A stretch of DNA of 64,000 nt. Origin: Tatumella sp. JGM118 (GTDB lineage Bacteria > Pseudomonadota > Gammaproteobacteria > Enterobacterales > Enterobacteriaceae). Shown one piece after another: positions 59,100-64,000 of the stretch. The number at the start of each line of letters is the position of its first letter. Position 1 is the stretch's first letter. The stretch spans positions 1 through 64,000 of the forward strand of contig NZ_JAERJR010000008.1 in the NCBI RefSeq assembly GCF_018257515.1, given 5' to 3'. The position numbers were made by a program, and so were the translations under genes. The notes under the pieces are model-generated. The model made no database searches. It was not told where the DNA came from and saw only the letters and a program-made list of their open reading frames with translations.

Positions 59100-60002
59100 T
59101 CAGGAGCCCTCTGTCTCTGACTGCAGGGGGAAAAGCTGCTCGCTGATAAAAGTCAGTAATGCGCGGATCACCGGGTTGTGCTGGCGATGCTGAGGGTACA
59201 GTGCATTCAGCGTTAATCCCGGTGGGGTAAAATCCGTAAGAATGCTGATCAGTCTTCCCTGCCGGATAGCTTCGCCGACCACAAAATGCGGTAGCAGCGC
59301 GATCCCCAAACTGGCTTCGGCGGACTCACGGATCACTTCCCCGTTATTACTGGTTACCGGACCACCGACAGCGACAGGATAACGTTGTCCGGCAACGGTC
59401 AGTTCCCAGCCCTGTTGTCCCTCACGGCCATAGCGCAGACAGGGATGCTTCAGCAGGTCATCCGGATGCTGCGGAACACCGGCCGACTGCAGGTAAGAAG
59501 GACTGGCACAAAGAACCATCGGCAGAACGTCCAGTTGACGCGCGATCAGACCTGAATCTGCCAGAGCACCAATTCTGAAGGCTAAATCGACCCCTTCACC
59601 CACCAGGTCAACGAACCGGTCATTCACTTCGATAGCCAGAGTCACCTCCGGGTGTTGCTGCTGAAACCGGGAAAGTAACGGCGCGACATGACGCAGACCA
59701 AAAATATGGGGCAGGCTTATCTTAAAACTGCCCATCAGCCGGGTCTGGCGCAGGGAGATCGCTTCTTCTGTTTGTCTGACTTCATCAAGGATCCGGCTGG
59801 CATGGCGAAAGAAGACCTGTCCGACATCAGTGACCGATAAGCGTCGGGTATTCCGGATCAGCAAACGTGTCGCCAGCCGGGTTTCTAATGCAGCGACCCG
59901 GCGACTGACGAACTGTTTGGAAAGCATCAGTCGTTCAGCGGCTGCCGTAAAACTACCGGTATTCACCACCATGATAAAAATACGCATATCTTCAAGAGTC
60001 AT
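59100..60002 (-). CDS. LysR-type regulator, CrgA/AaeR-like
   Basis: 300 aa from ATG 60002 (MTLEDMRIFIMVVNTGSF); the frame runs 45 codons further upstream across the start of the divergent acetyltransferase gene. The HTH region AAAERLMLSKQFVSRRVAALE is followed by the substrate-binding domain of the CrgA group (HPEVTLAIEVNDRFVDLVGEGVD in part). Divergent from the GNAT gene, which it may control. Effector unknown. Confidence 0.87.
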   Translation of the reverse strand: MTLEDMRIFIMVVNTGSFTAAAERLMLSKQFVSRRVAALETRLATRLLIRNTRRLSVTDVGQVFFRHASRILDEVRQTEEAISLRQTRLMGSFKISLPHIFGLRHVAPLLSRFQQQHPEVTLAIEVNDRFVDLVGEGVDLAFRIGALADSGLIARQLDVLPMVLCASPSYLQSAGVPQHPDDLLKHPCLRYGREGQQGWELTVAGQRYPVAVGGPVTSNNGEVIRESAEASLGIALLPHFVVGEAIRQGRLISILTDFTPPGLTLNALYPQHRQHNPVIRALLTFISEQLFPLQSETEGS

Positions 60003-60183
60003 AACAAGGATTCCGGTAAGCTCTGATACCGTCCATCCGCAGACGGTTCCCGGAGGGCAGCTTAACATTTTTCGGCCGTTATCTGTCTGCTGAACGAGGG
60101 ATCCCTGTGGTGACATGAAACGATTGCACTCTTGCACACCGGCGGCTATGTTAAATCAGAATGACGAAAAACCGGGAACATGC

Positions 60184-60924
60184 ATGGAACAGAATCTGAA
60201 TATTTTCGGGCAGCCGACAGGCCCCGCGCTGGAAAACTGGCAGGCGCGTACTTTCCCTGAGCCGGTCACGCTGACCGGGCAATACTGCCGTCTTGAACCG
60301 CTAAATGCCACACAGCATACCGACTCCCTTTATCAGGCATTTCATCCGGCAAACGGTAGTCCATCCTTCTGGACCTACCTGTCCGTCGGTCCTTTCGATG
60401 ACCCGCAGAGTTTCAGTGCTTTTATCCGTACGGCAGTTGCGAGCCGTGACCCGCTCTTTTTCGCCGTCGTTGACCTGCGGTCTGAAAAGGCCGTTGGCCT
60501 GCTTTCACTGATGCGGACAGATGTCAGAAACGGGGTCACTGAAGTGGGGAATGTGATGTTTTCACCCTCCTTACAGCGGACCCTTTTATCCACCGAAGCC
60601 CAGTTTCTGCTGATGCAGTATGTATTTTCTGAACTCAGCTATCGTCGTTATGAGTGGAAGTGTGACAGTCTGAATGCCCCCTCCCGTAATGCGGCGTCAC
60701 GGTTAGGTTTTCAGTTTGAAGGCATTTTTCGTCAGGCGGTAGTGTACAAAGGACGTTCCCGCGATACGGCCTGGTTTTCGGTTATCGACAGTGACTGGCC
60801 GGCACTGAAAATGGCCTTTCAGCGCTGGTTATCTGCAGATAATTTTAATGCACAGGGAGAACAACAGTTCCGGTTACAGCAAATGATCCAGCAGGCACAA
60901 ACGCAGGCAGATCCGCGTGCTTAG
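60184..60924 (+). CDS. GNAT family acetyltransferase (RimJ/RimL type)
   Basis: 246 aa if started at 60184 (MEQNLNIFGQPTGPAL); upstream ATG at 60115 possible but without a site. Acetyltransf_3 domain: LTGQYCRLEPL, ALVDLRSEKAVGLLSLMR-like core (FFAVVDLRSEKAVG), and the acetyl-CoA region RRYEWKCDSLNAPSRNAASRLGF with FEG. Substrate unknown; family members acetylate ribosomal proteins or small amines. It precedes a phosphopantetheinyl transferase gene by 33 bp. Confidence 0.87.
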   Translation: MEQNLNIFGQPTGPALENWQARTFPEPVTLTGQYCRLEPLNATQHTDSLYQAFHPANGSPSFWTYLSVGPFDDPQSFSAFIRTAVASRDPLFFAVVDLRSEKAVGLLSLMRTDVRNGVTEVGNVMFSPSLQRTLLSTEAQFLLMQYVFSELSYRRYEWKCDSLNAPSRNAASRLGFQFEGIFRQAVVYKGRSRDTAWFSVIDSDWPALKMAFQRWLSADNFNAQGEQQFRLQQMIQQAQTQADPRA

Positions 60925-60957
60925 CCGTCTGTCGTTTCCGGCCCGGTCTTCAGCATC

Positions 60958-61695
60958 GTGGACATGATTTCCCCCGCAGATAATGCCCTCCCCGGCCAGC
61001 CGCTCTCCCTGCCCGCAGGACAGTTCCTGATACAGGGGGTAATTAGCGGGACTTCCCCCCTGCTGGCCAGTGTGACATTCGATCTCGCTCATTATCACCC
61101 CCGGGATTTCGGGCAATATTCGATCCCTTGTCCGCAGGCTGTCCGCCTCGCTTCACCGAAACGTCAGGCCGAATACCTTGCCAGCCGGTGGCTGGCGGGT
61201 ACTGTTTTTGCCCGCTACGGCATCCCTGACTTTGTGCTCACCAATAATGCAGATCGTTCTCCCTGCTGGCCCGCAGGATTTAACGGTTCTTTATCCCATA
61301 GTGCCGGAACGGCTTTTTTACTGGCTGATCACCAGGGCCGGCTGGCAGGGTGTGATGTGGAAAGCTGGGTCAGCCCTCAAACTGCCGATGAAATTACCCA
61401 CTTACTGATGAATGAACAGGAAAAATTGCTGCTGACAGCCTGTGCACTGCCCTGGACTGTGGCCGTGACGGTGCTTTTTTCTCTGAAAGAGAGCCTGTAT
61501 AAAGCCCTGTGGCCGGTCGTTCGCCAGTATATTGATTTTATGCAGGCAGAAATTACAGCCTTTGACCCGGACACCGGCCAGGCGTCTCTGCGTCTGAGAG
61601 AGAGACTGGGGGAAGAACTGCCTCAGGGCCGGGAATTCCCGGCGAGATTTCTGCGTACAGAGGCGCAGGTGTTTAGCTGGATAGTGGCCGGCTGA
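60958..61695 (+). CDS. 4'-phosphopantetheinyl transferase, EntD type
   Basis: 245 aa. Transfers 4'-phosphopantetheine from CoA to carrier domains. Motifs: NGSLSHSAGT (P1/P2), GCDVES (normally GVDIE, with Mg-binding Asp and Glu) and FSLKESLYKA (catalytic KE). It resembles EntD/Sfp-type enzymes of siderophore or NRPS pathways, but no NRPS, PKS or siderophore gene is in the window, so its carrier protein is encoded elsewhere. Probably cotranscribed with the preceding GNAT gene. Confidence 0.9.
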   Translation: MDMISPADNALPGQPLSLPAGQFLIQGVISGTSPLLASVTFDLAHYHPRDFGQYSIPCPQAVRLASPKRQAEYLASRWLAGTVFARYGIPDFVLTNNADRSPCWPAGFNGSLSHSAGTAFLLADHQGRLAGCDVESWVSPQTADEITHLLMNEQEKLLLTACALPWTVAVTVLFSLKESLYKALWPVVRQYIDFMQAEITAFDPDTGQASLRLRERLGEELPQGREFPARFLRTEAQVFSWIVAG

Positions 61696-61699
61696 CCCG

Positions 61700-62308
61700 T
61701 TATCCGGCACAACGAAAAGTCATGTTGTAGCGATACGCCCCGGTCAGCGGGTGGGAACCTGGTTTCACCGGAGCGATACCGTGGAAACGTAACCGGGAGC
61801 GTCCGCCCCAGACGACGACATCGCCATGTTCCAGCAGTACCCGCTGCAGAGCATCCGCCCGATCAAACCCGCCGAACTGAAACACTGCCGGTAATCCGAG
61901 AGACACAGAGACGATAGGCTGACGTAAATCTTTTTCATCTTTATCCTGATGCAGCGTGAGTTTACTGCCAGGGGCATACCGGTTCATCAGACATGAGTCC
62001 GGTAAAAAGCCGCTGAAGCCGGCGCTGCCGGCAGTTCTGACAGCAAACTGCTGCAGTTCTGCCGGAAGACTGACCGGCGGCACCGGCGGGTTTTCCGGAT
62101 AACCGCCGCGTGAACCGCAGTGAGTCATGGCCACCGACATCCGGAACCCGCCCGGAGTGATCCGATGCTGAAACGGACGTAACGAAGCCACCTGCATAAT
62201 GTGGCGAAATAACCATTGATCGTCCTCTCTGGCATAACGGCGCAGGATCACTGCATCTTCTGCCAGCACCTCCTGCCAGGGCGCTTCACCTTCAAACAGA
62301 TCCAGCAT
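61700..62308 (-). CDS. alkB: DNA/RNA oxidative demethylase AlkB, short-lid form
   Basis: Fe(II)/2-oxoglutarate dioxygenase that repairs 1-methyladenine and 3-methylcytosine. The iron ligands are in LHQDKD (HxD) and RFHGI (distal His); the 2-oxoglutarate arginines lie in the C-terminal RYNMTFR. N-terminus MLDLFEGEAPWQE matches E. coli. 202 aa against 216: the shortening is in the nucleotide-recognition lid, where E. coli has W69 and Y76 (GWTTHRQGYLYSP) and this protein has SRGGYPENPPVPP. Downstream of apbE by 17 bp on the same strand. No ada gene is next to it, unlike E. coli. Confidence 0.94.
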   Translation of the reverse strand: MLDLFEGEAPWQEVLAEDAVILRRYAREDDQWLFRHIMQVASLRPFQHRITPGGFRMSVAMTHCGSRGGYPENPPVPPVSLPAELQQFAVRTAGSAGFSGFLPDSCLMNRYAPGSKLTLHQDKDEKDLRQPIVSVSLGLPAVFQFGGFDRADALQRVLLEHGDVVVWGGRSRLRFHGIAPVKPGSHPLTGAYRYNMTFRCAG

Positions 62309-62325
62309 CAGGTCACATCTCCCGG

Positions 62326-63369
62326 TTAATGATCCTGTGAAACCAGGAAAGATTTAAATAAGGGTGAGCTCCAGGTCACAAATTTGTTCCCTTCACGGAT
62401 AATCAGAAAAACGGCCAGGTGCTGTTTGATGGCCAGTGCCTTCGCTTTTTCCGTGCCAAGTACCATCAGCCCGGTGTCCCAGCCATCGGCTTCCATCGCC
62501 GTAGTGGCGATAACGGTGGCTGAGGCCAGTTTATGCTCAATCGGCCGGCCGGTCACCGGATCGATAATATGGGAGATACGTTTACCGTCCAGTTCATAGT
62601 AATTGCGGTAATCTCCGGACGTACTGATCCCATGTCCCTGAAGATCGACCACGGCCTGCGCCACATCCTCCTGGTCTGTCGGTTGCTGGATAGCTACACG
62701 CCACGGACGTCCTCCGGCACTCTGGCCCCGTGACAGCAAGGCGCCTCCCACCGAGACCAGGTAATTGGTAACACCTTCAGATTCCATCAGCCGGGCCAGA
62801 TGATCGGTCGCGTACCCTTCCCCCATGGTCGACAGGTCAACATACAATCCCGGCAGATCTTTCTGCAAGGCCTGCCCCTGTGAAGTCTGGATCACTTTCA
62901 GGTGTTGCAGCCCGGTGAGAGCCTTAGCACTCTCTATGGCTTGCGGGTCCGGGGTGTGTTCGGGGGCGGCAACCGGACCAAACCCCCACAGGTTCACCAG
63001 CGGCCCGACGGTAATATCCATGGCGCCGTCGGTTTTTTGTCCGATGCGCAGGGCCATTGTCACAATATCTGCCATCCCTTCACTGACCGGCCACGGTGCC
63101 GTTCCCCGGTACTGATTAAAACGGGATAACGCAGAGTCCGGCTTCCAGGTAGAAAGCTCCTGATCGTCCTGACTGAGCTGGCGGCTGATGGCCTCCTGCA
63201 ACTGTGGCAACCGGGTCGCCGGCACCCCGGCAACCGTAACACGCCAGACGGTCCCCATCGTCTTACCTGACAGGACGCTGTTTTGTGCCGACACTGCCGG
63301 TGAATTATCACAACCGGCGAGGGTCAGGGCTGCTGCGAACAGTAAGCCCGCACCTGAAAATGCTTTCAT
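62326..63369 (-). CDS. apbE: FAD:protein FMN transferase ApbE
   Basis: Periplasmic lipoprotein that attaches FMN to threonine of target flavoproteins such as RnfG and NqrC. Lipobox LAGC near residue 20. ApbE signatures GKTMGTVWRV, VDLSTMGEGYATDHLA, SVGGALLSRG and HIIDPVTGRP are present, with C-terminal AMEADGWDTGLMVLG (Mg and FAD site). ATG at 63369, 347 aa (E. coli 351). It lies between ompC and alkB, as in E. coli. Confidence 0.96.
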   Translation of the reverse strand: MKAFSGAGLLFAAALTLAGCDNSPAVSAQNSVLSGKTMGTVWRVTVAGVPATRLPQLQEAISRQLSQDDQELSTWKPDSALSRFNQYRGTAPWPVSEGMADIVTMALRIGQKTDGAMDITVGPLVNLWGFGPVAAPEHTPDPQAIESAKALTGLQHLKVIQTSQGQALQKDLPGLYVDLSTMGEGYATDHLARLMESEGVTNYLVSVGGALLSRGQSAGGRPWRVAIQQPTDQEDVAQAVVDLQGHGISTSGDYRNYYELDGKRISHIIDPVTGRPIEHKLASATVIATTAMEADGWDTGLMVLGTEKAKALAIKQHLAVFLIIREGNKFVTWSSPLFKSFLVSQDH

Positions 63370-63571
63370 CAATGATTACCCGAAATAAATAAACAGGTGT
63401 GCAGCGTGTTCGCCTCTGCCCGTCTTTGCGCCACCGACAGGGGCTCACTGCACCATACAGAGGCAGTATATTAGCAAAACTGACGGCGCTGCCCGTGAAT
63501 ATCCGTGCTACGCGCTGGCATAGTTATTGCAGCGTCGATTGCAGGTCCGGTGTTAATGAGCGGAGGTGCAG

Positions 63572-63754
63572 ATGAAAATGAATCCGGTGTTCACCCGTAA
63601 GATAAAAGCGTTATGGGCAGAATGGGTCGCCTCCGGCGTACTCACTCAGGCAGGAGCCGCGCTGGAAGGTAACTATTCGGGGGGAAACTCTCAGGAGCTG
63701 TTTGCAGGAGCCACGGATCACGCCTGCCGTTCAAAGGCTGAAGAACGCCAGTGA
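63572..63754 (+). CDS. Small protein of unknown function, 60 aa
   Basis: The ATG at 63572 (MKMNPVFTRKIKALWAEW) is preceded by GGAGG at a good distance, which is better support than most frames of this size have. Soluble, mildly basic N-terminus. I do not recognise it. Divergent from apbE, convergent with the porin gene. Confidence 0.5.
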   Translation: MKMNPVFTRKIKALWAEWVASGVLTQAGAALEGNYSGGNSQELFAGATDHACRSKAEERQ

Positions 63755-63786
63755 GGCGTTCTGCGGGTATTTTTGCCGGAAATTAT

Positions 63787-63815
63787 GCGGGGAATAACAT
63801 CACGTTATTCCCCGC
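63787..63815 (-). terminator. Terminator of the porin gene
   Basis: 12-bp perfect stem GCGGGGAATAAC/GTTATTCCCCGC, loop ATCAC, just past the porin stop; T-rich tail is short. Confidence 0.8.
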
Positions 63816-63821
63816 CGTCGA

Positions 63822-64000
63822 TCAGAACTGGTAGACCAGACCCACACCAACGATATTATCGGTATTGATACCCGCGCTATCGGTGAAGTCGTTGTCTTTC
63901 ATCAGATTAATCTGATAGTCAACATAGGTCGACATATTTTTATTAAAGTAATATGTAGTACCGACATCAATGTATTTTTTCAGATCCTGTGAACCGTATT
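63822..64000 (-). CDS. ompC: OmpC-type general porin, C-terminal end (partial)
   Basis: The gene runs off the window, so only about 59 C-terminal residues are seen: [19 protein letters not shown], then [11 protein letters not shown], ending GVGLVYQF. The final phenylalanine and alternating pattern are the Omp85/BAM recognition strand. Very similar to the end of E. coli OmpC; other OmpF/PhoE family members cannot be excluded from this piece alone. Neighbour of apbE, as ompC is in E. coli. Confidence 0.9.
   Translation of the reverse strand, partial: YGSQDLKKYIDVGTTYYFNKNMSTYVDYQINLMKDNDFTDSAGINTDNIVGVGLVYQF

Overview
The window is a chromosomal segment of a gammaproteobacterium of the order Enterobacterales, most likely Erwiniaceae (Pantoea, Erwinia or Tatumella type). 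This rests on protein similarity and gene order recalled from E. coli; the genus cannot be fixed by reading alone. Most of the sequence is GC-rich core genome, and its order largely follows the E. coli 46-49 minute region.

Layout. 1-2.4 kb: ahpC-ahpF peroxide reductase operon. 2.7-6 kb: divergent mrp and metG. 6.2-14.1 kb: cdd, maeA, sanA, yeiB, folE, a PtrR-like LysR regulator and fghA. 14.1-23.9 kb: lysP, the divergent yeiE/yeiH pair, nfo, the fruBKA fructose operon with two Cra sites, yeiW and efpL. 24.4-36.5 kb: lpxT, an aspartate-type APC permease, mepS, rsuA-bcr, radD, rplY, yejK, yejL, yejM and tRNA-Pro(GGG). 36.5-37.9 kb: a very small AT-rich island bounded by a 91-nt direct repeat of the tRNA-Pro 3' half. 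38-40 kb: two YdcZ-type exporter subunits and a divergent LysR gene. 41.4-45.6 kb: efeUOB iron uptake under a Fur box. 46.4-53.6 kb: an accessory locus with a secreted-type Rhs/YD-repeat protein, an unknown partner gene, repeats and an IS3 relic. 53.7-58.5 kb: nifJ, a LexA-controlled msgA homologue, a truncated class A beta-lactamase relic and a DoxX gene. 59.1-64 kb: a LysR regulator, a GNAT acetyltransferase, a phosphopantetheinyl transferase, alkB, apbE and the 3' end of an OmpC-type porin.

The core genes cover peroxide defence (ahpCF), Fe-S carrier and tRNA charging (mrp, metG), nucleoside salvage (cdd), envelope homeostasis (lpxT, mepS, yejM, sanA), DNA repair (nfo, radD, alkB) and fructose uptake (fruBKA).

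The most novel content is in three places. First, the Rhs protein at 47.7-52.7 kb ends in a tip with the His-Gly...Ser-Cys layout of caspase-like (clan CD) cysteine peptidases and has no recognisable immunity gene downstream. Second, the proL micro-island carries one gene of unknown function and also contains a stray 3' end of tmRNA. Third, several genes have unusual architecture: sanA with a tail of about 110 residues, efeU with a long C-terminal domain, and alkB lacking part of the substrate-recognition lid. The accessory segment 40.3-53.6 kb is framed by two hexanucleotide repeat arrays whose units differ by one base.
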